Positions 36,142 to 44,655 of a stretch of 64,000 bases of DNA are shown piece after piece. The stretch is taken from NCBI RefSeq assembly GCF_025567045.1, contig NZ_JAOQJK010000012.1, positions 10,665 through 74,664 of the forward strand. Reading direction: 5' to 3'. Position 1 is the stretch's first letter. Every line of letters starts with the position of its first letter. This DNA comes from Barnesiella propionica (GTDB lineage: Bacteria; Bacteroidota; Bacteroidia; Bacteroidales; Barnesiellaceae). The notes under the pieces are model-generated. The model ran no database searches. It was not told where the DNA came from and was given only the letters and a program-made list of their open reading frames with translations. The position numbers and the translations under genes are program-made.

Positions 36142-37491
36142 TCAATAATGTTTGTATTTACGGATAATAGCATAATAAAACCACAGAGTAAGAATTGTTC
36201 CTTTCAGAATGCTGCTGATCGTGATGCTCCACCATATCCCGGTCACGCCTAATATGGCGAACGTGACCAACCCGTATGCCATAGGAATGCGGCAGGCATT
36301 GAGAACTATGCTTAACAATGCGGGAATAGATGTACGCCCCAGTCCGTTGAAAGCTCCGGCTGTGACGGTTTCCATCACCATGAAAACTTGCGAAAGTGCC
36401 AGGATATGCAGATACACGCCTCCGGCGTGGTATGTTTCGGGTTCTGTTACGAATAACGAGAATATCATATCTCCTGCAAAGAAAAAAGCCAAACCGGCAG
36501 CTAATCCTATTCCTCCGGCGAGCAGCATGCTTATCTGGTACCCTTTTACAATACGTCCGTACTTTTTGGCTCCGAAATTTTGCCCCACAAAACTACCTAA
36601 GGCTGTGGAAAAACCTCCGGCCGTCATCCAGGAGATGGCTTCTATCTGCGAGCCTATACTAAAAACGGCTACTCCTACATGGCCGAACCGAGCAGCCAGC
36701 TGAGCCAGGGTAGTGGAAAGGGTGGCAAAGATCATATTTTGTACCGATACCGGGGTTCCCAGCCGGGCGATTTGTGATATTTTCTTCTTGTGTTTTTTGA
36801 AATGAACAGATAATTTTCCCAGGGGGGAACGGTGTGTATATAATTGATAAGAAAAAATAGAAAATACCAGTAACTGGGATAATGTAGTGGCAAGTGCCGC
36901 CCCGTTCGTTCCCATAGCCGGAAAGCCCAGGTAACCGAAAATAAGGAGAGGGTCCAGGATCATATTTGCGATTAAGCCTATCGAGGCTATTTTAAATGGT
37001 GTTTTACTGTTTCCCGAGCCGAAAAACACACCGCCGAAAGTGTTATTGTTACAGGTGAAAAATATACCTGGAGCAATGATGCGGAGATAGTCTATTCCCA
37101 TAGCGGAAATATCGTTCTCTAATTTAAAGAATCCAATGAAAAGAGGAGAGATTATAAAAACGAGTACAGCTACGGCGAGTGAAACGATACAAGACAAATA
37201 TATGGCATGTTCGGCGTAAGAGCGGGCTTCTTCGCGGGAACCTCTTCCTAATGACTGGGAAATACTTATTTCAGCTCCTATGCGTGAAATAAAAGACGTC
37301 GAGTTACAGAACCAGATAATGAAAGACGCGGCTCCCACTGCGGCAACATGTTTACTGCTCAGGTGTCCCAGCCAGGCCATGTCGGTCATGCTGTATGCCA
37401 TTTGAACGAATGATGCGGCAATAAGGGGAGCTGCCAGAGAACTGATGCGCGATGTAATACTACCCGTAGTGAGATCTTTAACTTCGGCCAT
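36142..37491 (-). CDS. MATE family efflux transporter
   Basis: The 449-residue membrane protein has about 12 helices, with SLAAPLIAASFVQMAYSMTD and MAWLGHLSSKHVAAVGAASF at the start and SWMTAGGFSTALGSFVGQNF with GAKKYGRIVKGY in the second half, the MATE repeat. It is not close to the MATE protein encoded at 29.5 kb (the two share only family motifs). The substrate is unknown. Confidence 0.9.
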   Translation of the reverse strand: MAEVKDLTTGSITSRISSLAAPLIAASFVQMAYSMTDMAWLGHLSSKHVAAVGAASFIIWFCNSTSFISRIGAEISISQSLGRGSREEARSYAEHAIYLSCIVSLAVAVLVFIISPLFIGFFKLENDISAMGIDYLRIIAPGIFFTCNNNTFGGVFFGSGNSKTPFKIASIGLIANMILDPLLIFGYLGFPAMGTNGAALATTLSQLLVFSIFSYQLYTHRSPLGKLSVHFKKHKKKISQIARLGTPVSVQNMIFATLSTTLAQLAARFGHVGVAVFSIGSQIEAISWMTAGGFSTALGSFVGQNFGAKKYGRIVKGYQISMLLAGGIGLAAGLAFFFAGDMIFSLFVTEPETYHAGGVYLHILALSQVFMVMETVTAGAFNGLGRTSIPALLSIVLNACRIPMAYGLVTFAILGVTGIWWSITISSILKGTILTLWFYYAIIRKYKHY

Positions 37492-37726
37492 ATAACTCTT
37501 GTTATGATTATTTTTTGAAAATGGGCTGCAAAGTTACGCTTTCTCTTTGATATTTCATAGTCAAGAGAGATATAATATTGTTACAGACAGGGACAGATGC
37601 CTGCATGTTTATATTTCAATGTGATGCTACAGAGCTGAAAGGATAATCTGTATTTCTTTATCTGCTTTATTTATATAAGTAAAAGATTACAAGTATCATA
37701 AAATATACCAGAAGGCATGTTTACCG

Positions 37727-38530
37727 TTATTCTTTTGTGTCTCTGTCGTTTCCGGACTGAAATGTCTTTTTTGCCAGAAACTCTTCTAATGAGATGGGAT
37801 TATGAGGATATAGTTTCAGTTTTGTTTTGGATTTCATTAAATAAAATAAGGCGGAGCACATTTTTTCTATTTCCTTCAGAATAGTTCTCTGAGGATATAA
37901 TTTTCGTACCATTTCCTTATTCCAGGGGCGAATGAAAAAAGATAAATAGTATTCATCCGTAGGATTTACGATAAATTCTATTTGATCATTCCATTCATAC
38001 CGGTTGAACATAATGTTACCCTCGGTGAACCGGAGCAGACGGTAAATAAGAGACTGGTATGGAAGATAATTTAAAAAAAGTTCACCGTAGTTATTTTTAT
38101 AATTTCCCGGCATTTTATCTTTTTCAAAAAGTATCAATTTATTATCTATATCCAGAATGATCCATTTGTGGGATTTTTTAGGAAAGAGTAATTCTCCTAA
38201 GAGGCTGGGGGTTTCCATATATCCCCGTTTAGCCACTCTGTTTTGTTCGAGTATAAACTTCTCTGGATTTTCGGTGTGTTCAAGAACTTGATTACAAATA
38301 ACATAATCAAACTCTTTATCTTTAAAAGGCAGATTTTCCCCGTCCGCATTAACAAAGGTTTGGTGTGGATATATCTTTATATTTCCACAGCGGTGATAAT
38401 TGGAGTCGACGAATTTATCCGCCAGAACATTGGAGCGGTAGGATGGATTATGTCCGGGACCTACTTCTAATACGCGGTCTTTTTTTTTAATCTTCAAATC
38501 TCTTCTGTCGTAAGGTGAGCGTACTTTCAT
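37727..38530 (-). CDS. class I SAM-dependent methyltransferase
   Basis: The 267-residue protein has the SAM-binding motif I VLEVGPGHNPS (about 20-30), a motif II acidic segment (NADGENLPF) and motif IV FDYVICNQVLEHTENPEKFI, the Methyltransf_11 pattern. The C-terminal half has aromatic and basic residues and no recognisable domain. Such proteins often act on surface sugars or lipids, but no neighbouring glycan genes support that. It is the last chromosomal-looking gene before the accessory region. Confidence 0.8.
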   Translation of the reverse strand: MKVRSPYDRRDLKIKKKDRVLEVGPGHNPSYRSNVLADKFVDSNYHRCGNIKIYPHQTFVNADGENLPFKDKEFDYVICNQVLEHTENPEKFILEQNRVAKRGYMETPSLLGELLFPKKSHKWIILDIDNKLILFEKDKMPGNYKNNYGELFLNYLPYQSLIYRLLRFTEGNIMFNRYEWNDQIEFIVNPTDEYYLSFFIRPWNKEMVRKLYPQRTILKEIEKMCSALFYLMKSKTKLKLYPHNPISLEEFLAKKTFQSGNDRDTKE

Positions 38531-39303
38531 CTGTCGTGGTAATTATGGAGGCATATTTACTTTTCTGCATCAAATAGCCGAACCGTTTTAATCATTATGA
38601 TGAGAAACCTAAAAACACCTGTTTATTCTATAATTCTGGTTCCCTGATTATTAATAACAACATAAAATAATGTACAAAGTTATAGTTTCTTTTTAATATT
38701 ATGTATATACAATATATATTTTGTCAATATGAAGAATCGTAAATCATTAGGGATAAGAAGTAACGTATGTCTCTTTTTGAATGCCTAAATTATGTTTTAT
38801 AACATATTTCCATAAAAAAAGCGCATATAAGGAGAAATTTTTGCTTTTTAAGTGTGGGAATTTAAATTATTGTCTTAACTTTGTACAGTTTGATTAAAAA
38901 CGAGACTAGAAGCCTCTTTTTACCAATCTTGTTATCCTCTCTAATATAATAAGAAACACACAACGCCGACATTATCCGTTAGGCAAGACTTTAATCATTT
39001 GGTCGGGAATGTATGGTCTTGCGAGAAAAATCCTTATATATTTTTTTGAAAAAAGAACACAAAAATCTGTAAGTGATTGGTAGTTAGTCGAAATTGACTG
39101 CAAAGATAGGCTTTTTGCGGTAACCCGTAACGATTTAGAAGCGTGGCTAACAACGTAAACCATTGCATTTTGCACTACTTCAAATAACTTAAGCAAAGTT
39201 ATAAATAATATCTGAATTTGCGCTTTAAAAAAGCATTTTTTATTAGACAGCAATCTCATTTTCAATTGGTATTTAGCAAAATAGCAAAAAAACGAGATTT
39301 ATA
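38531..39303. other. AT-rich gene-poor stretch at the border of the accessory region
   Basis: No convincing gene. It contains a plus-strand TAACTTTG box (38876-38883) and two minus-strand boxes, TAACTTTG (39194-39201) and TATCTTTG (39100-39107). An inverted repeat CAAGAC/GTCTTG lies at 38984-39021. A minus-strand ORF of 97 codons (38972-39265) has poor coding character (Lys/Ser/Leu-rich, promoter boxes inside). The junction between chromosome and integrated element probably lies here, but no duplicated attachment site can be identified from one end. Confidence 0.4.
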
Positions 39304-39334
39304 TTTGGAGAATTATAAGATATATTTATCTTTG
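39304..39334 (+). promoter_or_regulatory. promoter of the tetR-family gene
   Basis: TTTG (39304-39307), 19 bases, then TATCTTTG (39327-39334): an exact match to the Bacteroidetes consensus. The predicted start near 39341 touches the operator at 39342. Confidence 0.7.
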
Positions 39335-39341
39335 CAAAATA

Positions 39342-39357
39342 TTAGTCATTTGACTAA
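39342..39357. promoter_or_regulatory. operator copy 1 (TTAGTCA-N2-TGACTAA)
   Basis: TTAGTCATTTGACTAA, two 7-base half-sites around TT, lies at the transcription start of the tetR gene. The same 14 half-site bases occur at 40000 and 40506. Confidence 0.75.
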
Positions 39358-39366
39358 AATTGAGAT

Positions 39367-39984
39367 ATGAAAAAAAGTGTAGAACAAAAATTGATAGATG
39401 CAGCCCGTGAAGTCTTTTATGAAAAGGGCTATGACGGTGCAACCGTTCGTGATATTGCTAAAAAGGCAGAAGTCAATTTAGCACTCTTACACTATTATTT
39501 CAGGACGAAGGATAAACTTTTTGAGGTTGTTTTTCAAGATGCCTTAAATCTGCTTTTTAAGAAATTAAATAAAGCATTTACTTCTGATATAACTGTATTT
39601 GACAAAATAGAGTTAATGGTTTCAAGCTATATTACAACCGCTTCTAAGCATCCGCAGATTGCATCTTTCCTCATGCGTGAATTTTCACTTAATAGAGAGG
39701 TCGTATGGGAAGTGATTAACTCACAACCTCAAAAAAAGAGCATTATTGATAATTATGATAAATTTTTCGAGGAATTGATAGAAGCAGGGCAGAAAGGTAT
39801 TATCAAAGAGCTTGATCCCAAACAATTATGCATCGACATTCTATCTTTGTCACTTTTCCCATTCATGGCAAAAGGATTTCTTGTCAGCTTTCTATACCCT
39901 GATAAAAAATCGGGATATAATAGTATGATTAAAGAAAGAACAGAACACGTAAGTAATCTAATTATTAGTAACATAAAAAAATAA
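39367..39984 (+). CDS. TetR/AcrR family transcriptional repressor
   Basis: The 205-residue protein has an N-terminal TetR HTH (about 8-50: LIDAAREVFYEKGYDGATVR, DIAKKAEVNLALLHYYF) followed by a helical ligand-binding domain with no known match. A consensus promoter and a 16-base palindrome directly upstream indicate autorepression. The same palindrome stands before the two following transcription units, so this protein probably controls the genes from 39.4 to 42.8 kb. The inducer is unknown. Confidence 0.9.
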   Translation: MKKSVEQKLIDAAREVFYEKGYDGATVRDIAKKAEVNLALLHYYFRTKDKLFEVVFQDALNLLFKKLNKAFTSDITVFDKIELMVSSYITTASKHPQIASFLMREFSLNREVVWEVINSQPQKKSIIDNYDKFFEELIEAGQKGIIKELDPKQLCIDILSLSLFPFMAKGFLVSFLYPDKKSGYNSMIKERTEHVSNLIISNIKK

Positions 39985-39999
39985 TTTTTTTACCCAAAT

Positions 40000-40015
40000 T
40001 TAGTCAAATGACTAA
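40000..40015. promoter_or_regulatory. operator copy 2 (TTAGTCA-N2-TGACTAA)
   Basis: TTAGTCAAATGACTAA has half-sites identical to copy 1, here with AA at the centre. It lies between the tetR stop and the lipoprotein gene. An imperfect -7 box (TAATTTTT, 39982-39989) precedes it. Confidence 0.7.
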
Positions 40016-40057
40016 TAATATAACAAAACAAAAATATAAACAATAAAACTTAGAAAT

Positions 40058-40444
40058 ATGAGAACATTTAAGTCAGGGATATTATTACCCATATCCTTTT
40101 TCGTTTGCCTGTCTTTAAGCAGCTGTTTAAATGACGATGATATAAAAGAGGATAAAGTTGAAGAAATTTCTCTAACCGTTGCATCTAAAACAACATCCGT
40201 AATTTCAATGGAGGAAACTGAAACAGAATATTTGATTATTAAAGAAGGCAATAAATGGAGCTATCTGCCTAACGGTTGGATTGAGGGTTTTACATATGAA
40301 TTGGGCTTTGAATATAATCTTAAAGTAAGAAAGGTTACACCCGCTAATAGTAAATACATCCAAGATGCCCCACGTAGCAACTATTATTTGCTGGAAATAG
40401 TATCCAAACTACAAAAAAAAACAGAAGTGCCTTATATAGAATAG
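40058..40444 (+). CDS. lipoprotein with DUF4377-like domain
   Basis: The 128-residue protein has a lipoprotein signal (MRTFKSGILLPISFFVCLSL, lipobox LSSC). After a short acidic linker comes a domain with YLIIKEGNKWSYLPNGWIEG, FTYELGFEYNLKVRKV and YYLLEIVSK, the pattern of DUF4377 as I know it. Its function is unknown; such domains occur in envelope proteins linked to stress or META-type proteins. It stands between two copies of the operator, so it is a probable member of the TetR regulon. Confidence 0.7.
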   Translation: MRTFKSGILLPISFFVCLSLSSCLNDDDIKEDKVEEISLTVASKTTSVISMEETETEYLIIKEGNKWSYLPNGWIEGFTYELGFEYNLKVRKVTPANSKYIQDAPRSNYYLLEIVSKLQKKTEVPYIE

Positions 40445-40505
40445 ATGTTTCAATCAAAGGCGAATGGAATATCGGTGATATTGCGTTCGTTTTTTTGCAA
40501 TTAAT

Positions 40506-40521
40506 TTAGTCATTTGACTAA
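40506..40521. promoter_or_regulatory. operator copy 3 (TTAGTCA-N2-TGACTAA)
   Basis: TTAGTCATTTGACTAA is identical to copy 1 in all 16 bases. A TTTTTTTG box (40490-40497) ends eight bases upstream of it, the same box-to-operator layout as at the tetR promoter. Confidence 0.75.
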
Positions 40522-40536
40522 CAAAATAAATTAAAT

Positions 40537-41211
40537 ATGAAAATTACAATCATCAACGGAAGTCCGAGAAAGAGCGGTTCTACCGCCAAAATTCTAAAAA
40601 AAATGCAGGAGAATTTTGAAAAAAAAGAGGATGTAACTGTATCATACTACGATTTGACTGACTATTCTTTATTAGAGTGTTCAGGATGTCTGAGTTGTTA
40701 TGCGAGAGGTGTATGTCATTTAAAAGACAATCTTGAGGATATAAATAATAATGTTGCTGAATCAGATGCTTTAATAATCGGTTCGCCTGTGTATGTAAGC
40801 AATGTTCCCGGAACATTAAAGAAATATATAGACCGGGGGCATTTTGTCTTGGAACAATCGCTATACGGAAAATACACGTTTGCGGTCAGTACTTATGAGA
40901 TAGGAGGAAGCAGTGATGTGGTAAGTATTCTTAATAAATTATTCCGGATCTCCGGGGGCATTATATTGGGTAATCTTCAAATAAAACTCCCTTTCAATTC
41001 CAACCCTTTATCCTTACCCGGTATGGAAAAGAGGTTGGGAAAAACATCGAATCACATTTATAATTCAATTAAAGGGAAAAAAAGAAAGAAATTGATAGAC
41101 AGATTATTTAACTGGTTTGCAATCCGCCATGTCATAAGACCTTATGCCGTTAAAAAGCCTAAACAATATAAAGCAGTTCTTGAAAGATGGGCAAAACTAA
41201 ATATCGTATAA
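40537..41211 (+). CDS. flavodoxin-fold NAD(P)H oxidoreductase with Fe-S-type Cys cluster
   Basis: The 224-residue protein starts KITIINGSPRKSGSTAKIL, the FMN phosphate-binding loop of NADPH-dependent FMN reductases. A Cys cluster, CSGCLSCYARGVC (Cys48, 51, 54, 60; CX2CX2CX5C), matches the compact [4Fe-4S] motif of iron-sulfur flavoproteins. IIGSPVYVSNVPGTLKKYID is the second flavin-contact loop. Likely a redox enzyme that reduces quinones, oxygen species or drugs. Its stop codon overlaps the start of the next gene (TAATG), so the two are translationally coupled. Confidence 0.82.
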   Translation: MKITIINGSPRKSGSTAKILKKMQENFEKKEDVTVSYYDLTDYSLLECSGCLSCYARGVCHLKDNLEDINNNVAESDALIIGSPVYVSNVPGTLKKYIDRGHFVLEQSLYGKYTFAVSTYEIGGSSDVVSILNKLFRISGGIILGNLQIKLPFNSNPLSLPGMEKRLGKTSNHIYNSIKGKKRKKLIDRLFNWFAIRHVIRPYAVKKPKQYKAVLERWAKLNIV

Positions 41212-42275
41212 TGAAGCTGTCGATCATTTCTGTAACTATTATAGTCGGAATATTTACGTATACGAATTTATTGAAAGGACAGGATATGATAGAATATAGG
41301 ATGAACCCTGATTTGGATTGCATAAAGCCGGATTGGAAAGGGAATATTGTTATCAACGGAAAGTTTCAGAATGATACCATGCCTGAATCTGCTCCGCTTT
41401 GGGATGTGGTAAAATGGAAGTTGAGTAGGAACCCACAGCGAAAGGAGAAGAAATCAGAGATATATCATCTTCCTGTTGAAAAACTAAGCTTCCCTTTAGA
41501 TAGCAACAATCAGATTATCTGGCTCGGTCACGCAACTTTTATTATTCAGATTAATGGCGTGCGTATAATAACCGATCCTGTTTTTGAAAATATTCCGGCA
41601 AACAAGCGTAAAACAGTTTTGCCCTGTAATGCCGATTCTATTGGGGATATAGATTATTTACTCATATCCCATGACCACCACGATCATTTTAACAAAAAGT
41701 CTATTGAGCTATTGAGCCGGAATAATCCTTCTATGGAAGCATTAACTCCGCTTAATGCACGAAGATTATTCGATACCGATATTCTAAAAAACATTCCTAT
41801 TCAAGAAGCCGGATGGTATCAGGAATACCGGATCAAAGATGATGTTCGTATAATTTTCCTCCCTGCAAAACATTGGGGAAGAAGGGGGCTTAATGATTTT
41901 AATAAAACGCTTTGGGGCGGTTTTTTAATTGTGGGAAAGCACACAAAGGTATTTTTCGCCGGAGATAGTGCTTACGGAGAAATATTCAAAGATATTCAGG
42001 AATTATTTGGAGATATAGATATATGTATTTTTCCTATCGGGGCATATTCCCCTGAATTTATGATGGCATCATCCCACATGAACCCGGAAGAAGCGATTAC
42101 AGCTTTCCGTGATTTAAACGGGAAAATATTTATCCCAATGCATTACGGTACTTTTGATTTATCTGACGAACCTTTGGGAGAGCCTATAAGGAGATTAAGA
42201 GTGTCGGCATTAGAAAGCAACTGTATGGAGAATATTAAAGAACTTACAATAGGTCACACCTCTTTAATTGAATAG
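41211..42275 (+). CDS. MBL-fold metal-dependent hydrolase (UlaG/NAPE-PLD-like)
   Basis: The start at 41211 gives MKLSIISVTIIVGIFTYTNL, an N-terminal membrane anchor or signal segment. The metal-binding motif is LLISHDHHDHFNK (HxHxDH), preceded by IWLGHATFIIQINGVRIITD and followed by FLPAKHWGRRG, FFAGDSAYG and SSHMNPEEA. This order fits the NAPE-PLD/UlaG branch, which hydrolyses phosphodiester lipids or lactones. The length of 354 residues is normal. It overlaps the upstream flavoprotein gene by one base and is two bases from the next gene. Confidence 0.85.
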   Translation: MKLSIISVTIIVGIFTYTNLLKGQDMIEYRMNPDLDCIKPDWKGNIVINGKFQNDTMPESAPLWDVVKWKLSRNPQRKEKKSEIYHLPVEKLSFPLDSNNQIIWLGHATFIIQINGVRIITDPVFENIPANKRKTVLPCNADSIGDIDYLLISHDHHDHFNKKSIELLSRNNPSMEALTPLNARRLFDTDILKNIPIQEAGWYQEYRIKDDVRIIFLPAKHWGRRGLNDFNKTLWGGFLIVGKHTKVFFAGDSAYGEIFKDIQELFGDIDICIFPIGAYSPEFMMASSHMNPEEAITAFRDLNGKIFIPMHYGTFDLSDEPLGEPIRRLRVSALESNCMENIKELTIGHTSLIE

Positions 42276-42277
42276 AT

Positions 42278-42787
42278 ATGAAGCAAATAGTGTTTAAATA
42301 TAATGGCAATGGTTTTCTCGCATGGGGATATTCGGTAGTTCTCTTTTCTGCACTTATTTATGCCTGTTTAATATTTACCGGAAATGACTTGTTTTATTTG
42401 TTGTATTTGGGAGTACCTATCTCTGCAAATGTAATCGTAAGACTAAAGAACAAGAGCAACACAGCATCAACCACAGAAAAGTTAATAGATAATATTTGGT
42501 CTTTGTTTGGTCTAATAGCTGTTTTAAGTTGTATCGGCAGGTATTTTTATGAATATCCTTTGTTTGCGCTTATATCTCTGTTAATGGGGATTGAAACAAT
42601 AATTACCGGAGTAATACTTAAACGAAAAGTCATAGTGATTTGTGGTTTCGTTGGTGTATTGGGGACAGTTCCACTTGTGCTGATAAATGGATATAATCAA
42701 CTTGTCATTATCTCAATAATATTCTTATTTATATCAGCGATTCCGGGACATATTTTAAACAGAAAACCAGTTCTGATAAATCCATAA
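42278..42787 (+). CDS. small integral membrane protein
   Basis: The 169-residue protein has about five hydrophobic helices (around 15-35, 38-55, 70-90, 93-112 and 135-155), separated by short polar loops such as RLKNKSNTASTTEKLIDN. I recognise no family. It is two bases after the MBL-hydrolase gene and so is the last member of the TetR-controlled unit. It could be a partner or localisation factor for the hydrolase. Confidence 0.65.
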   Translation: MKQIVFKYNGNGFLAWGYSVVLFSALIYACLIFTGNDLFYLLYLGVPISANVIVRLKNKSNTASTTEKLIDNIWSLFGLIAVLSCIGRYFYEYPLFALISLLMGIETIITGVILKRKVIVICGFVGVLGTVPLVLINGYNQLVIISIIFLFISAIPGHILNRKPVLINP

Positions 42788-42813
42788 TATGTCATAATCA
42801 ATAAATATACGAT

Positions 42814-43665
42814 ATGAGAGATTTTCACACACGTCTATCAGGAAAGATACAGACAGAGTTACAAAGTATTGATTTGGAAGGATGCGACATATCTCGTGAA
42901 GAAGCTGCCAAAATGGTTAAATTCCTCGAAGACTGTTTATCCGAACTTCGGGATTATTTTCTCGTTTTGAAGTCGATAACCGTGCAGGACGAAATCGAAT
43001 TTTTCAAAGAAATGAAGCCCGAAGTATTGGGGTTGCTTTTGTATTTCAACAAAATACACACTGTCGAGTTAAAACGCCCTATCGGGAGCAATGAAACGCA
43101 AAGCGAGTATTACGATAAGGAACTGAAAAGCCTTACTTATTTCTTTGAGCGTAATTTGGACTTCCACCAGTATTACAGGGCAAATTCGACCTACTTGGAT
43201 GAATACTACTTTGTAAGGGGAAAGTCCAATCACGAACTTTGTGCCGATAGCGCACAATATATTCTTGACCCCTTGTTTTCAACGGGATATGATTACAAAG
43301 TTTCAAAAATTATCTGCAACGAAATGCTGCGGATTTATTTGAACAAGAAAAAATACAATCTGGAAAAACAGGTAATAATCAAAAAGAGTCGGGAGTTATT
43401 ACCTCATAACAATTTGAAATGGACGGGTTCTAAAGCCGATGCGACCGAGTTAGGCTATTCCATACGGGATAGCGGGGTAATAAATCATGGAAACGTCGAT
43501 GTTAAAGAAATTATGAACTTTATAGAGGTCAGCTTTGATATTGACTTGGGCGATTATTACAGGACTTATGTTGCAATCAAAAGCCGGAAGAAAGACCGGA
43601 CACCATTTCTGAATAAACTTATTGAGAGCCTAATCAGAAGAATGGAAAAAGACGATTCAGAATAA
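42814..43665 (+). CDS. rteC: RteC family regulator
   Basis: The 283-residue protein matches RteC of CTnDOT-type elements: a helical N-terminal region (REEAAKMVKFLEDCLSELRD, FFKEMKPEVLGLLLYFNKIH), a central YYDKELKSLTYFFERNLDFH, and a C-terminal winged-helix-like part ending in WTGSKADATELGYSIRDSGV. In CTnDOT, RteC is made under RteA/RteB control and activates the excision operon. Here no rteA/rteB is present in the window. The excisionase-like genes it would activate begin 1.75 kb downstream. Confidence 0.88.
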   Translation: MRDFHTRLSGKIQTELQSIDLEGCDISREEAAKMVKFLEDCLSELRDYFLVLKSITVQDEIEFFKEMKPEVLGLLLYFNKIHTVELKRPIGSNETQSEYYDKELKSLTYFFERNLDFHQYYRANSTYLDEYYFVRGKSNHELCADSAQYILDPLFSTGYDYKVSKIICNEMLRIYLNKKKYNLEKQVIIKKSRELLPHNNLKWTGSKADATELGYSIRDSGVINHGNVDVKEIMNFIEVSFDIDLGDYYRTYVAIKSRKKDRTPFLNKLIESLIRRMEKDDSE

Positions 43666-43689
43666 ACTTATCAATATAATTATTAATGT

Positions 43690-44313
43690 ATGAAAACAAC
43701 TTACAACTTTAAAAACTGTGCAATGTATTGTTTATTAGCAGCAATACTACTGCTAACATTCAATAGCTGTGATAAAGATGATATTATCATATCATCTTTT
43801 TTTGAATGTGAATTAAACGGGGTAAAGTTTAAAACCGATAATCCGGTTATGACATTTCCGAATGGAAGACCTTCTCCTATAACGAACTATTATGTAGGTG
43901 AAGATAAATGGGCGTTTAGTTTTTCAACTACAATTAAACCAAATGAGGAAACAGTAGACATGCCTTATTATGATTTGCGCTCTTTCATATACCTGAAAGA
44001 ACCTCTAAAAATTGGAGAAAAATATTCTTTCCCTGTATTACCGGGTAAAGAACATTCAATTTCTTATGTTTCTGTTGCAGATGAATTAGTCGAAAATCAG
44101 ATTTCTTATGTAACCTTTTCACTTAGTGGGGATTGGGGCAATTTGAGTTTTGGCTCTGGTTATATTCAATTGACAGAACTTAGTGAGGAAGGGAAGTGGC
44201 TCAAAGGAATAGTTGAGTATGAATTTGTTTCTCCGATTGAACAAGATGAAAAGCGAGAACAAATAAAACTAAAAGGAGAATTTTGTTCAATTTTAGACCA
44301 GAACGTATATTAA
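43690..44313 (+). CDS. lipoprotein of unknown function
   Basis: The 207-residue protein has a lipoprotein signal (LLAAILLLTFNSC, Cys at residue 27) and then a beta-rich domain: FFECELNGVKFKTDNPVMTF, KWAFSFSTTI, SFIYLKEPL and GYIQLTELSEEGKWLKGIVE. The start and end resemble Bacteroidales lipoproteins with calycin- or DUF5025-like folds, but I do not assign a family. It follows rteC by 24 bases. The function is unknown. Confidence 0.65.
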   Translation: MKTTYNFKNCAMYCLLAAILLLTFNSCDKDDIIISSFFECELNGVKFKTDNPVMTFPNGRPSPITNYYVGEDKWAFSFSTTIKPNEETVDMPYYDLRSFIYLKEPLKIGEKYSFPVLPGKEHSISYVSVADELVENQISYVTFSLSGDWGNLSFGSGYIQLTELSEEGKWLKGIVEYEFVSPIEQDEKREQIKLKGEFCSILDQNVY

Positions 44314-44370
44314 ATTACTATTGATCTATATTACACTATAAAGAATAACAGGAAAATAAAAAATTAGTAA

Positions 44371-44403
44371 GATAGGAAAGTCCGGAGGACTTTCCTATCT
44401 TTG
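44371..44403 (+). promoter_or_regulatory. promoter -7 box overlapped by a 13-base inverted repeat
   Basis: GATAGGAAAGTCC (44371-44383) and GGACTTTCCTATC (44387-44399) are exact reverse complements around GGA. The right arm overlaps TATCTTTG (44396-44403), a -7 box. Transcription would start near 44410 and run into the structured leader. Confidence 0.55.
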
Positions 44404-44418
44404 CAAAACAATATAAAA

Positions 44419-44445
44419 ATGAAAACGCAGATTATTTCTGCATAA
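44419..44445 (+). CDS. possible leader peptide (8 aa)
   Basis: ATG at 44419 opens a nine-codon reading frame, MKTQIISA then TAA, close to the predicted transcription start and just before the structured RNA. Only position suggests that it is translated. Confidence 0.25.
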   Translation: MKTQIISA

Positions 44446-44457
44446 ATATATTACATA

Positions 44458-44625
44458 ACGTTCGCAGAACGTCTCGTTACGAAAACTGGTAATTTTCAGA
44501 TGAATAGAGGCTACTGTGCAATGTCTATGCTATCATTGTATAGCGTGGGCTTGCCTGTTTCTATTCATGGGTATACCAGTACCTCGTAACGGAGCAGTGT
44601 GGGTTCCACGCTTCTTTTTTGCTCC
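44458..44625 (+). ncRNA. structured leader or small RNA upstream of the DHFR-like gene
   Basis: Nested helices are visible: CGTTACG (44475-44481) with CGTAACG (44585-44591); ACTGGTA (44485-44491) with TACCAGT (44574-44580); ATGAATAGA (44500-44508) with TCTATTCAT (44560-44568); and GCTAT (44529-44533) with ATAGC (44540-44544). A terminator-like hairpin follows, GTGTGG (44597-44602) with CCACGC (44606-44611), then TTCTTTTTT. GGAGCA (44591-44596) can instead pair with TGCTCC (44620-44625). A further hairpin, ACGTTC/GAACGT, lies at 44458-44472. This is either an independent RNA of about 200 bases or an attenuator for the gene at 44656. I cannot match it to a named RNA class. Confidence 0.65.
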
Positions 44626-44655
44626 GGCGTTCTCCGATATAAACACGATAACAAT

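Noticed and set aside
38972..39265. Minus-strand ORF of 97 codons at the element border
   Set aside because: Promoter-like boxes lie inside it, the product is a Lys/Ser/Leu-rich chain without recognisable features, and no domain or signal peptide is visible. It is kept only as part of the gene-poor border stretch.
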